Source: Quercus robur | Lineage: Eukaryota > Streptophyta > Magnoliopsida > Fagales > Fagaceae | DNA: 64,000 nucleotides | Direction: 5' to 3' | Assembly: GCF_932294415.1 (NCBI RefSeq) | Contig: NC_065538.1 | Coordinates: 46,972,843-47,036,842, forward strand | Part shown: piece by piece, positions 31,841 through 43,449 of the stretch | How the letters are laid out: each line of letters opens with the position of its first letter | How positions within the stretch are numbered: position 1 is the first letter of the stretch | The notes under the pieces: model-generated | Seen by the model: only the letters and a program-made list of their open reading frames with translations | Database searches by the model: none | What the model was told of the DNA's origin: nothing | Made by a program: the position numbers and the translations under genes

Positions 31841-32302
31841 GTCAAAAGGACTATGGCCAAAAAACTATCAAGTGTGCTCTAGTAGATAGTAAGGGTCCAT
31901 TTGGATACAGCTGAAAATTGAAAACTGAAACTGAAAACTGAAAAACACTGTAGCGAAATAATTTTTAAATGTGTGAATAGTATCGTGGGACCCATTTTTA
32001 ATGAAAAAATTGCTGAAAAGTGAAATTTGTGGGTCCGTAAACAGTACACGATGTGCTGTGATTGGTCCAAAAAAATTTGAAAAGTCAAAGTTTGCGGCTA
32101 CTGTTCATTGAACAGTGCATGAACAGTAGCCGCAACACCCAAAACGCTCCAAAACGCGTGAAAAAAAAAAAAAAAAAAAAAAAAAAAACAGACAAAACGC
32201 AAACGCAACAATTTTCAGCCGAATCCAAATGCGCTCTAAGTGTTTGTTGTTCGACTAGATCACACTTGTTAATTCCTTGGCCATAGTCCTTTTGAGTTAA
32301 TG
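31841..32302. mobile_element. two nested MITEs
   Basis: The outer pair is GTCAAAAGGACTATGGCCAA (31841) and its inverted copy TTGGCCATAGTCCTTTTGAG (32277-32296), followed inward by the AACTATCAAGTGTG / CACACTTGTTAAT pair. Inside lies a second element from about 31891 to 32238, with ends GGTCCATTTGGATACAGCTG and CAGCCGAATCCAAATGCGCT. It contains CACTGTAGC and GTGGGACCC motifs. A relative of the inner element is at 45157-45357. The polyA at 32161-32188 is inside it. Confidence 0.75.
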
Positions 32303-32373
32303 ACATGAGTCTTGAAACTTAATCATCATTGCTTTTGCCATGTTGGTTACTTCAAATTGTCCATGCCTGAGAG

Positions 32374-33038
32374 CAGGGACGAAGCCACTGATAGAATGGA
32401 GGGAAGGGGGAGGGGGGGGGGGGGTGGCCTCCCTAATTTTTTTTTAAAAAAAATGTTATTATATATATGTGTATTAATTTTAGTATTTTTTTTATTATAA
32501 AATTACATTTTACTCCCCTTAAACAATATTATTGTTTCTTTCAAGAGCAATGCTATACTCACAAATTTTTTAACAAACTGTTTTGGTAGCAAATTTTTAT
32601 TTGTTTACATATGGGCTCACCACTTACATCATTTTTTTACTTACCAACGACCACTTATGACATCAAAAATTTATAAAGAAATTTGTAACTTTAACATTTT
32701 TCTCATTTTAGTGACCATAAAAAAATGTATAGATCTAAAATCTAGAACAAAATATACAAGCCCAAAAAAAAATTAGCTCCACAACAAAAATTACTAATAG
32801 TAAAACTAAAAAAAAATTAAGCGCAATCAACTAATTTTATCCAAAATAAACAACCCTGCCCTATAAAAAATTCTAAACAAAAATAATTTTGTTCTTACCC
32901 ATAAAAAAAAAATAAATAAAAAAAAAAAAAAAAAAAAACATTAGCGGCTAAGTAGTAGCATAGTCAAAGGTTGAAATTGCTGTACACAATCAACAGTAAA
33001 GTCAACTCCCTTAACTCAAAGTTCTGGCTCCGTCCTTG
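32374..33038. mobile_element. hAT-type element of the CARGGACG family, 665 bp
   Basis: The termini CAGGGACGAAGCCA and TCTGGCTCCGTCCTTG are inverted copies. The flanks CCTGAGAG (32366-32373) and CTTGAGAG (33039-33046) form an 8-bp target duplication with one mismatch. It includes a G homopolymer (32410-32423) and no transposase. Confidence 0.82.
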
Positions 33039-33340
33039 CTTGAGAGTAACCAGGAGATGAGTAATGACTCTTAATTCCCAATTATGAGCAAAATTCCCTA
33101 AACTGGCTGTTGTTGATTTGCTTCTTGTTATCAAAGACTATCCTATTTTACCTAAAATAAACAACCCTGCCCTATAAAAAATTCTAAACAAAAATAATTT
33201 TCTTCTTACCCACAAAAAAAAAAAAAAAAAAAACCTCAACGGCTAAGTCAAAGGTTGATGACTGTTAATTCCCAATTATGAGCAAAATTCCCTAAACTGG
33301 CTATTGTTGATTTGCTTCTTGTTATCAAAGACTATCCTAT
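32841..33340. repeat. tandem duplication covering the hAT 3' end and its flank
   Basis: AAAATAAACAACCCTGCCCT through ATCAAAGACTATCCTAT occurs at 32841-33146 and again at 33147-33340. The second copy is shorter: it lacks the hAT terminus and the sequence around it (the join is at GTCAAAGGTTGATGACTGTT). Confidence 0.85.
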
Positions 33341-34289
33341 GTGGGATTCCATTTCTATATATGATGGATTTCCATATAAAATCATTCATATTCTACTCGA
33401 TTATTGTTACTAAGGGTTTTGTCTCTACTAATTTTTATTTTAGAAAACATCATATGCATGCATATAAATTAAATGAAAAACTTTCTTTTTGTTTGTGGAT
33501 GACATAGTAGAACATATGTCAAATCTTTAACCATAAAATTCATAAAATCTTTTCTTAATTTCAAAGTAATGCTACAAACACAATAATTTTCAAAATATAT
33601 GAGTTTGTCAAATTTTATTGGTTTTTATTTGAATTGCTGCTAACATCGCTTAATTATTTGTAGTTACCAACTTTAAATCTTGCTAGTTGGACATATTTTG
33701 TGAAAATTGTGACTCTAGCAAGGGAAAAAAAAGTCCATGCATTCCTATATCTCTAACAATTTAAATGTAAAATGAAAAGGATTTTTAGTTGGAAAATAAA
33801 AAGACTTTTTACTTATATAGTTCGGGAACATATGTTTTAGGGATTGATAAAGTTAATGAATAAAATTAGGCAAAAAAGTGAATATTAAAAAAAATTTACA
33901 TTAAATTATTTTTTATTGTTTTTAATATGAAAGGGGTTATTACCTAAAATTAAAAATTTTGGAAAACTAGACAAAAATTCCATAGTTTTTTATTTTTTAT
34001 TCTTTTACATAGAACACAAAACCCCCCAACAAAATATATATATATATATATTTTAAATTGATCTATTGATTACTTTTTTTTTAAGTTTTATTTAAATTTT
34101 AATTGAACCAGTGGTTTGAATGGAGATCAATTGAATTAGTGACCCAAAATCTTTATCAAATCAATTCCGATATAGATTTAATGTGGGCATAAAAGTATAA
34201 AACATTACTATATAGGATTAAATACTCAAAATCTCAGAGGTTTAGGGAGATTAGTATATATTGTTTTTCTTAAAATTTTTAGAAAAGTA
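33341..34289. other. AT-rich upstream region of the At4g18490-like gene
   Basis: No gene is seen. It contains a MITE-like stretch at about 33570-33725 and a short TA run at 34035-34050. Confidence 0.55.
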
Positions 34290-34443
34290 ATATGTCTACA
34301 ACATTTTTACAACAAATTCTAAATGACAGGTTGTTACTAATGGTTATTGTTGGGGTAAAAAAGTAATCTTAGTGTTAAGTTTAAATTTGAACTAATGATA
34401 ACTAACCATCTATGATTTGTTGTAAAAATGGTGTGGATATAGT
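34290..34443. mobile_element. MITE, about 154 bp, directly upstream of a promoter
   Basis: The left end TATGTCTACAACATTTTTAC and the right end GTAAAAATGGTGTGGATATA are imperfect inverted copies. The right edge is about 18 bp from the TATA box at 34461. Confidence 0.65.
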
Positions 34444-34460
34444 ATCTCTCGAATTTTTAT

Positions 34461-34470
34461 CTATAAATAC
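34461..34470 (+). promoter_or_regulatory. TATA box of the At4g18490-like gene
   Basis: CTATAAATAC is followed about 30 bp later by a C/T-rich leader (34495-34590). It is the only good TATA upstream of the first exon. Confidence 0.6.
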
Positions 34471-34492
34471 AAAGCTCATTCAAACAGAACCC

Positions 34493-35697
34493 TTCCATTT
34501 CCTTCTCCACTTCATTCATTCCAAAAGCTTCCGTACTCGTTTTCCTTCAAATCAAACAGCCTTTCTTCTCAGTTCTCTTCTACTGCAAAACCAGGCAAGT
34601 CTCTCTCTCTCTCTGTGGAAACTACGGATGTGAAATACTTCATAATTTTGCAGTATTGATTGCGTATAATCTAGGTTTTTGGATCTTCAAGTGATCCATT
34701 GCTTTTCTGAACTGAGAAAATAAGAAAGAATTGAATTCGTTGTTGTTCATGTTCCTGTAATTGATTAATTTCTAGCGAATTTGCAGATCGACTTGATTCT
34801 TGAATGAAATTGATTTGATTTTGTTTTCCTTTAAAAATTTATACTTCTGTTGTGCCTAATATCGTGGATTTAGGTCATAGAGTTTGTGAATTGTTTGAAA
34901 ATTGAGTTGTATGTTGATCATTTTTTACATCGGATTTCATTTGAAGCATTCTGTGGTTAGTGACATCTTTCTCATTTTCCATTTTTGTTTGGTTTTGTTA
35001 ATTAAATCAGTTCGATTCCACAATAACTTACAGTTTGGTTTTGATCTAGAAATTCTCTGAACAGTAACTCTACATTGTGTATAAGGTAGATTATTTTTTG
35101 GTAAGTGAATTGAATTCTCTTTCACCTTTAACTTTGAAGCTATGATCAAAATGAGACCAGTTCCTTAAAATATTTGTAATTTTTGCGAATCTATTTAGTT
35201 CGTTTGTATATCATTTTGATGGTTCCTGAATAAATTGATTTATTCACCAATTTTTTAGAAACTATCTTAGTTTTTCTCATCGTTGAATTAAGCGTCACTG
35301 TTTGGATTTGAGGTCTCTGTCCTTTTCCCCTTTTTTTTTGGTTGTAAAAAATAATTTGAAAGCATGTGTAGCATCGGAATATATTTCACATGCAATACTT
35401 TGAGAGTGAACATGTAGAGAAATAGAAATAGAATACACTTGATTTGTTCTGAGAGTGAATTAGTTCTTGCGCATGCCTCTAAATTTCTTAACTGATTTAG
35501 CTCTTTGTTACTGCATATCCAAATATCTTTCAATTATGAACTTAATGCATCTTTTAAGATGGATTTGTTTCATAATTGATAAGTTATACCTAGTGGGTCT
35601 TAAACCCACAACCTCACCATTCGCCTTGCTCCTACAATATGACCTATAGCTAATTCGTATCATTTCAGATATATAAGACTATAATTAAAAAGAAAAA

Positions 35698-35734
<37 letters not shown>

Positions 35735-36089
35735 TGCCAACCTTTCATTGATAATATGCCTTCCCCTGGTTTTTATTGATGAATGTGGGTCTCACTAATG
35801 ACTTTCGGGAATGCTTAATGCTTCACTGTGTGGTTTCTTTCAAGTAATATCTTTGTTATCAAATTTTGAGAGCTTTGTTGTGGTATCTTAAAATGGACAA
35901 ATTTCGTCAATTTTTTTGGTTTTACCCTTTCTCATCTTTTATGCTCTTAATTATTTTTTTAAAACTTTGTTGGCTAGGTTGGATGGTCCTGTAGTTCTGC
36001 ATTCTAATTGCCTCTTTTTCAATTGAATCCATATCTGAATGTTTCTGGCTGTTTTCAGACGTCAATCATACCTTTAGTTATCTTTTCAG
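34493..36089 (+). other. 5' UTR exon and 5' UTR intron of the At4g18490-like gene
   Basis: The leader runs from about 34493 to a possible donor CCAG|GCAAGT with the exon ending at 34594, a classic GC-AG-type donor. The intron would end at TTTTCAG, giving an exon start at 36059 (31 nt of leader) or at 36090 exactly on the ATG. A TA microsatellite lies at 35701-35730. No coding sequence is present; a leader intron of about 1.5 kb before the ATG is common in plant genes. Confidence 0.5.
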
Positions 36090-39000
36090 ATGGCAGAGTC
36101 ACAGAAGGGAACTTCATCTATCAAATCAAAAGAGAAAACGTCACTGCTAGGTATCTCCTTGTCCTAACGTATGTAGTAAGATTTTCTAACTTAATGGATT
36201 TAGGCCCCTTATCACATAAATAATAGTGTACGAGAATTAGAAATTAAATGTTCTGTCATGTGCATGACTTAATTTTGTAATGAATTAGTTGGCGATTTTC
36301 AGACATCATGGTGTATGTAGAGGGTTCCAAATAAACAAGGCGGGATATAATGTAAGCGTAGGCTAGTGAAATCTGAATTAGCACAACCATGAGTTTTTGC
36401 TCCAAAGTGTGCCAGAAGACAAGGATCAGTGTGGCCAACCCTATATTTGGTTGCTTAAATCCTCAAGTTTTGACATCTTGTTACATATAAATTTACCTGA
36501 ATTAGTTGTTTATTAATGACATGCTCATTTACACATTATAATGAGTCCAATATTCCTTTTTAAGCAGATGATGAAATTGGAAATGAGTTCCTCAGCTCCT
36601 GGAAATCAATGTCGGTTACAGAAGATGATGCTATGGATTTTAACTTTGACACAGTACCCAAAGGCAAAAAGAAGGCATTCAACTTTGAGAAAATGTGAGT
36701 ACTGGAAAAACATTGTGGTTCATTTGGATGGAGGTGTTTGAAGGGAAGGATTTGAGTTTCAGTTTTTATTTTGAATGAATTGAATAAAGTGTAACTGGGA
36801 AAAGTTTTCTTTGGTAAAAAATTATAGATGGATTAAATCTTTATTAATATGTGGATTTGAAATGATTAGGTGTAAGATATTATATAAAACCCATATCATA
36901 ACAAGTGTTTTTGTTTGCGCAAAATCCTCAAAGCTCAAATCCATCATGTGTTCTTAAATTCATACAAAGTAATTTATACTAGCAATTGGTTTTCAAATCA
37001 CTTCATTTGAAATCCTCCATGCAAATTTAGTTGTTGCAAATTTAATGAAAGTAAAATATCAATTTAATGGTGATATCTTAATTGTGAACACCTTATTGAT
37101 TTTCTAAACAGTGAATTGCATTCTGATTTTGAGTATTTATTTAAACTCCTTAAGCTTTGCTTAATGATTTCTTCTCATCTCTTCTTTTTTCTTATTTGTA
37201 TTCTGCAGCATTATGCCCTTTTTGAGAATATCTGGTGAATTTTCTGTTTTATATTTACTAAATTGTATTTTTTTCAGAAATTCTGGCTCACGGAAATGTT
37301 TGTTTCTAAACCTGTAGATATATTACTGATAATTGCGGCTGCCCTTGCTGCATAATACTTTGAGGAATATTACTTAGAAGCAATGTTTTTTCTTTGGATA
37401 TATTTCAGGGATATGGATTTCAATCTAGATGGTGATTTTGACAAGTTGTCATCATTCAAAGTAGACATGTCAGACCTTGATTTCTCATGTTCACCGAAAA
37501 AAACTGCAAAGCCCAAGGGAAGAACAGGAGAAGAACGTTCCAGTGGAAATAATAAAGGGAAAAAAGATGGCTTTAATTTCTCTTTTGATTTTAGTGAGTA
37601 AGTGGACAATTCTTCCAAGATGTCTTTGGACCTTTTTATTCTGTTCTATTATGTTTTTGAATTTTATACCAGTAATTCAATTGGACTTATGATTTCATTT
37701 TCAAAATTGCTTAACCTGGCACATTTCTGTTTGTATTTAGTTTGGATGGTTTCAATTTAGATTCAAGCTTAATGAAAGAAGATAAGAAATCTAACAAGGC
37801 CTCAGAAAGCAAAGGAATTGCTTCAGAGAGAAGTCAGTGTCAAGGTTCTAAATTAAACCTGACTGAAGGCAATGGTAGCTGTGACGAGTCAAGCTTAATG
37901 AATGAAGATAAGAATTCTTACAAAACCTCAGATAGCAAAGGAGTTGCTTTAGACCTGACTGAAGGTAATGGTAGGTATGATGATAGCTCTAGCATTAAAG
38001 TTCCAGCAACCAAAAGTGCAGTCACTTCAAAGGTTGAGACTTTAATTGGTGGTCAAGGGGAATTTAATTCCTTCAATGATGATTCTGCTTCAAAATCTGA
38101 AACCTTTGAAAATTTGGTTCTGACACATGGGGGAAGAACTTCTCCAGGGAAAACAATAATGATGAGTGCAGAAGAAACTGATCAACAAATTTGCTCATCT
38201 CAGAAGTCAATGTTCACAGAACCATCTTCTCAGCTGGTCAAAGATGATATACCTGTCAAACCTGTACATGACAATGAATCAAATCAACACACTCTTTTGG
38301 ATTTTTCAAAAGTACAGACACAAATTTCTTCATTGGGCACAAAAGAAAAAACTGCTTCAGGGGGAGAGCAAACTGATGCTGACAAAATGATTTTTAGTAT
38401 GGGATCTCATCATGAAGATTCAGCATGCAAGAATTCACCTCCAATGCACATCACTGCATCAGACAACAATGATGCTGAAAGGAATAAGACTGGTGGCAAT
38501 GAACCAATCAGATTTATGGATGACATGGAACCAGCTGAATCAGCTGAACAAGATGTAGATATGGAAGACAACACCGTCACAAATATCTCAAGGCAAATGC
38601 CATATGACACCAAGGGGGTCAAAAAGAATGAGAGTTCAACTTCCAACTTTTCTTTGGCTCCATTGGACAGGTAAGAGAATTCAGAAATTTAGGAAAGTTC
38701 TTTTTTTAATGAATTAAGATAATGAGAAACCATTCAGCACTAATCTTCTAAGATGGCTTCAAGTGAAAATATCACAAAATGTACTACTTCTGTTAGAGAA
38801 ACTGTATATGAAGCTTATAAATCTGGAAATTAGAAGGCCTTTTTGGTTTATGAGTTTATATCTATCTATCTATCTATATATATGTAAGTTCTTTGGATTT
38901 GTCACGTTTTCATGCATTCTGTTGAACAATATCTATTCCATTTTCATCCATTATGTTCATAATCTGTGATGATTAATCTTTGACACTGCATGTTAACTTT

Positions 39001-39775
39001 GAGGTTCCGTTTAGAGCACATGTTTTGTTTACTTGATGCAGGGTAGTTGATACGAGGACACTGGTGAAAGGAAAAGAAGATGGAGACATCCACTCTATTT
39101 CTTGTAAGAGGCCAGAGGAAACTGGACCTAAAGATCATCAGCCATCTGGGACAAAGTTTCCCTCAATTGGCAGCAAAAGAGTTGGGGCCATGCATCTATC
39201 TCCTTCCAGTGAAAAAGTGTGAGTAATGCTTTATGTAACAATTGCTATTATTGGCCTTCAAATGATCGTCTATTTGATATATTCTGCAACAGGGAGGGCT
39301 TGAATGCTAATGATGCACAGACTGGAAGCAAATTGGTTCATACTACAATTTCAGTTGCTAGAGAATTAACAAAAGACCGACCTCTTTTGTTGGGAAGTGA
39401 AAATAATGTTAAAAATCTTAGTAAAATCAGGTGAGGCATCTGTACCAGATAGTTCCATTTTCAGATAAAGCTTCTACACTTGGCATTATGTTAAACATTT
39501 GTCCCTCCAGATTAGATCATTTAAGAACTGTAAAAAGAAAAAGTTCCCCTATTGAAGATCAAATGACAATGCCCCTCACAATCTTTAACAGGGAGGGCAT
39601 AAATTCTGATAATGTACCAATTGGGAGCAAGCTGATTGAGAATTTACGGCCACAAGACAAAGAAGTAAAAAAAGGTGAATTTGTTTTGCTAGGAAGTGAA
39701 AAGAGCGTTAAAGACCATCATTCTTTGAGGTAAGCTATCTATACTTTATTTAACTATTTTATATACATACATACA

Positions 39776-39806
<31 letters not shown>

Positions 39807-42508
39807 CATCTTGTAATTAAGCTTTGCTGTTTGACTTTATGTTGAAGTTCTTTATATCAGAGGTACATTACTTTGAGCTTTGAGTTGGGTTGTTTGGTCA
39901 TTCAACAACTGAAATATCAATTGCTTCAAATAGGATTTTCCTAAGTGTTTTAGCTGAAATATCAATTTCTTTACATAGGATTTTCCTAAGTGATTTAGAG
40001 CTTTAAAAGTTCCCTTTGTTTGTCCCATCCATGTAACGTAAGAGAACTCTTTTGTTGGTTGTATTTCAGTCACTGTGGAAAGTAATATCAATTCATGCAT
40101 AAATGCTTAAGAACCTTTGTGACAATGCCTATTCTAAAGATGAAATTTGGCATGCTTATACGATTATTATTGTCTATTGATGTCAACCTTGTGTTATTGA
40201 TCTTAAATAGAGTTAAAAAAAAAAAAAAACTGTAAAGTGTTTGGATAAGAAGATGAGGATCCTAAATGTAAAATTGATGAAGTCAAATGATGGAAAACTA
40301 ATTATGGGTGGAACTGACAATGCAATATATATGCATATTGGCATATTTTTTAGATGTTTGTACATCATCATTTTTTTGAAGGAATCTATGTTCAATACAA
40401 GTTTCCTCATTTAGTTGATTTTAGATAATGATTTTTCAAAAAGTTACCCTGTTTTTTGGGACATGTGCTAATTATACTTCAGTCACTCCTCACTATATTC
40501 AACAGATAAAGTTCTTTGAAAAGCCTTGTTACCATAGATTGTTTTTATTTTTTGGATTTTAATCTTCTGTTTTGAACATGACTGCTTAGTCTCCTAATCT
40601 CTTTATGATAATGCTACTGTAGTAAGTTCTCTCAGACATATATTCTGTTTTGTAATCTTTTCATAAGACCTTATAGGGAAATATTATATTGTTGAGAGAA
40701 TTTTGTGAATCTTTCCAGCCTAACTGGTAAGACAACTGAATGTGGTGCCCGGACAAGCGTGAATTCTAAACTTGTGCTTTCGAGCATGGAGTCTATGCGG
40801 CACTTGAAGAACGTTTCGGCTGAAAGGAATAAACTTTGCTGCATAAAAGCTGGCAAGAGGACACCTGATCTCTCTAGCATTAAAACTTCAAGGTATTATT
40901 CCCATATAGGTATAAGTCTTCTTTAATGGCTGCCTTACTATCTGAAAATAGTTTACTAGTCTTTAAATGATGTATGTCTTCAATGTAGGATTACAGAGGC
41001 AAACAAAGTTCTATCAAGTTCTATAAGTCGGAGAGAAATTAACTCCTTGGAAAAGTCAGAGAAAAAAATGAAAGTACAGGGAAATATAGCATTGAAGACT
41101 GAGCGTTGTGTTGACAGTACTGAGAAACAGATGTCTCAGAGCCCATCCTTGAAAAGGAAAACATTTGAGGTTTTATATTATTAAGCCACTCCTTGTTATT
41201 CATAAAGATCTCTTGAAAATGATATCACAACAATAATGATCTCATATGAAGCTTCAGTAAGTTATAAGAAAATTATCATGACTTCCCATCAACAATATTG
41301 ATAGGAAGCTACTTTGCAGGCATCAAATGCAGATTCAGTGTACTTAAAGCCTCTAAAACGCCTCTCTGCATCACCTAGTGAAAGCAGGTATGATTGTTCT
41401 ATTGACAATAATATGTTCTAAACTTACTGGAATAACATGTGCTTTATCAAAAATCACCTGCAGCAATTCAAAATTACCTTTGGAAAGTGTCCTTGAAGAA
41501 CAGGTAGATATCTATAGAGTTCGTTGGTTTATTTATCAACCCTAACTGCTGAACTTTATATGAAAACATATAGATGGTTGAAGCCTTATTAGGTGAACAT
41601 AAGTTGCTTCACTTTCCTTTACATGTGCTCCAGGTTTGCATTCATGGGATTCAGGCAGAGAGTAGTGCAAAGCATGTCTTTACTGACCACCGGACCTCTG
41701 GACTTGAATGTGCTCGAGAGGTGAACATGATGGACTTGGAAATTCCTTTAGTTATGGAGAATGATGGAAATGTTGAGAAGGCTGAGGCATATACGAAGGA
41801 TCTTGATGATGTGAGTAAACTAGGATTTATTTATTAGATATTAAGTGATTCATACAGGCTTCACACAATAGTTGCTCATCAAACCATGAACTTGACAGTC
41901 TCTCAAACCTGTATGTGACTTTGAAACTGTGAACCTGAAACTTGAAAAGGACTTGCAGTTGTTAAATTGTAGAGGTACACATCTTCATTTAGTGAAATGC
42001 TGACTTTGAGATTCCCAATGACCAAAAAATTCTTTCCAATTCAAACCAACATAGCACTAATGACTCTCCCTGGGTCAAAGTTTGGACTTTGTCTTTACAA
42101 GGAGGATGTAATCAGCCCAAAACTTGCAACTGATGCAGGAGACTTAAATAAATATTTAATTTAATTTTTCTAGTCGTATGTAGTTTATTTTTAGGTCCTA
42201 GTATTTAATTAGGTTTATTTTTATTTTTAATTTGTCCTTATGTTTTCTATCTTGCAGATTTGCAACATGCTGAGAAAGAAGCATGAGGAAGCCAAAGAAA
42301 TATTAGTTCGAGCTATTGTCAACAATAACAATTTGCTGATGCTTAACCATCCCATCTATGACGAGAAGATATCCTTACTTTCTCTGATGTTAAGTTCTTT
42401 TTTTCTTTGTTCGGTTTTTATTGTGTTGGAAATTCCTTCATAATTGAGAACATCCGTAAGATTCAGAGTTTCGCTTCCCAACTGATGTCCAAGGAGCTTC
42501 AAGCATGA
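36090..42508 (+). CDS. At4g18490-like protein, 14 coding exons, 882 aa
   Basis: Exons: 36090-36150, 36568-36694, 37409-37597, 37741-38670, 39042-39218, 39293-39430, 39511-39729, 40719-40892, 40989-41169, 41320-41387, 41464-41503, 41634-41810, 42258-42368, 42452-42508. They sum to 2,649 nt (883 codons with the stop) and every phase agrees. The protein starts [20 protein letters not shown] and has acidic blocks [20 protein letters not shown] and [18 protein letters not shown] (residues about 63-132). A long Ser/Asp/Lys-rich, probably disordered middle follows. The end is helical ([20 protein letters not shown], about 828-847). It resembles the plant-specific uncharacterised protein At4g18490; its function is unknown and I assign none. 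Exon 4 contains a tandem internal repeat ([10 protein letters not shown] / [10 protein letters not shown]) and exons 6 and 7 encode related repeats. No signal peptide or membrane segment is seen. Intron 9 has a weak donor (GTTTTA). The last intron is AT-AC. The gene appears intact. Confidence 0.88.
42369..42451 (+). other. U12-type AT-AC intron, 83 nt, last intron of the gene
   Basis: The donor is ATATCCTTAC (U12 consensus ATATCCTT). The acceptor is AC at 42450-42451. TTCCTTCAT about 11-12 nt before the acceptor matches the U12 branch-site consensus TTCCTTRAY except at one base. Removing exactly these 83 nt joins GACGAGAAG to ATCCGTAAG and gives an open frame ([13 protein letters not shown]) to TGA. 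The best GT-AG alternatives tried leave the frame. Confidence 0.78.
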
Positions 42509-42845
42509 TCAGTGGGTGGCAGCAACAGTTTTCATATTAAGGTTTGTGTAAGGCATTTTCTGGCTGACTTAGCCTAATTTTCTCATCCACCGGATTGCAC
42601 ATTTTTATTTTTGTATAGCTAAATTAAAGTAGACGAGTTTGTATTCTTGTGTTAATTTCAGGGAAAGGCTAGATGTTCTCTTTCATCATGGCTAAGTGGT
42701 GACGGCACGGTTGGACACTCACGTGTGATGCTTCATAGGTTGAATTGGATTTATCATTTGAACTGCCTACTTGCAAATATTCTCAAGCTGATTTCTTGTC
42801 AGCTCATGCATGAGCAATACCATTTCTGATAAATAAATAAGGCTA
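42509..42845 (+). terminator. 3' UTR and poly(A) signal of the At4g18490-like gene
   Basis: AT-rich sequence follows the stop. AATAAA at 42832-42837 is the best poly(A) signal. GT at about 42543 and AG near 42660 could bound a 3' UTR intron, but this is uncertain. Confidence 0.5.
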
Positions 42846-43412
42846 ATTGTTAGTAAACACATTGTTGCACACACTGTACACAAATTATTTCTTGAACTGA
42901 AATTGTGTTTTGAAGTCAAGATTTGAGTTTTAAAATTTTTGAATTGAAATCGTGACTTCAAGACATGTTTTCAGTTCAAAAACTGAATTGTGTATTTTTT
43001 GTGTGTAATAGAGCAATGTGTGATAAATACTGCCCAATAGATAATAACCATGATTTGAATGCTTACAAGGTACCTATTCTTTGTCTCTCTCTCTTGTTTT
43101 TTGGTGGGTTTGTCACATGTTTTGCCTTGTGGTTGGGGCCAATTTGATCCAAGTTCAATTCTCCCTAAAATATAAAAATTTAAAATTTAACAAAAATGGC
43201 ATGGAAGTGAACAGAAGCGAGCTGAGGTCCAGTTGGTTTGTAATTACTTGATAGCAATTTCAAGCAACCGCATAATTTGTTTTCTCGTGTACAAGACTGC
43301 AAGTTCATAAATGTTAAATCTCACATCGTGCAATTTATTACAACATTCATACAAGTTGATAGCGGTCACGTTCTGAAAACAATTTGTATGCAAAAACGAA
43401 GCATGTCATACA

Positions 43413-43449
<37 letters not shown>

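Noticed and set aside
35580..35645. Possible minus-strand SINE (GGTTTAAGACCCAC on the reverse strand)
   Set aside because: Lacks the TTCGA core and a convincing A box; no target duplication.
42690..42762. Possible SINE head in the 3' UTR (TGGCTAAGTGGT and AGGTTGAATTGG)
   Set aside because: The A-box-like motif is fair, but the B box lacks the TTCGA core and there is no tail or target duplication.
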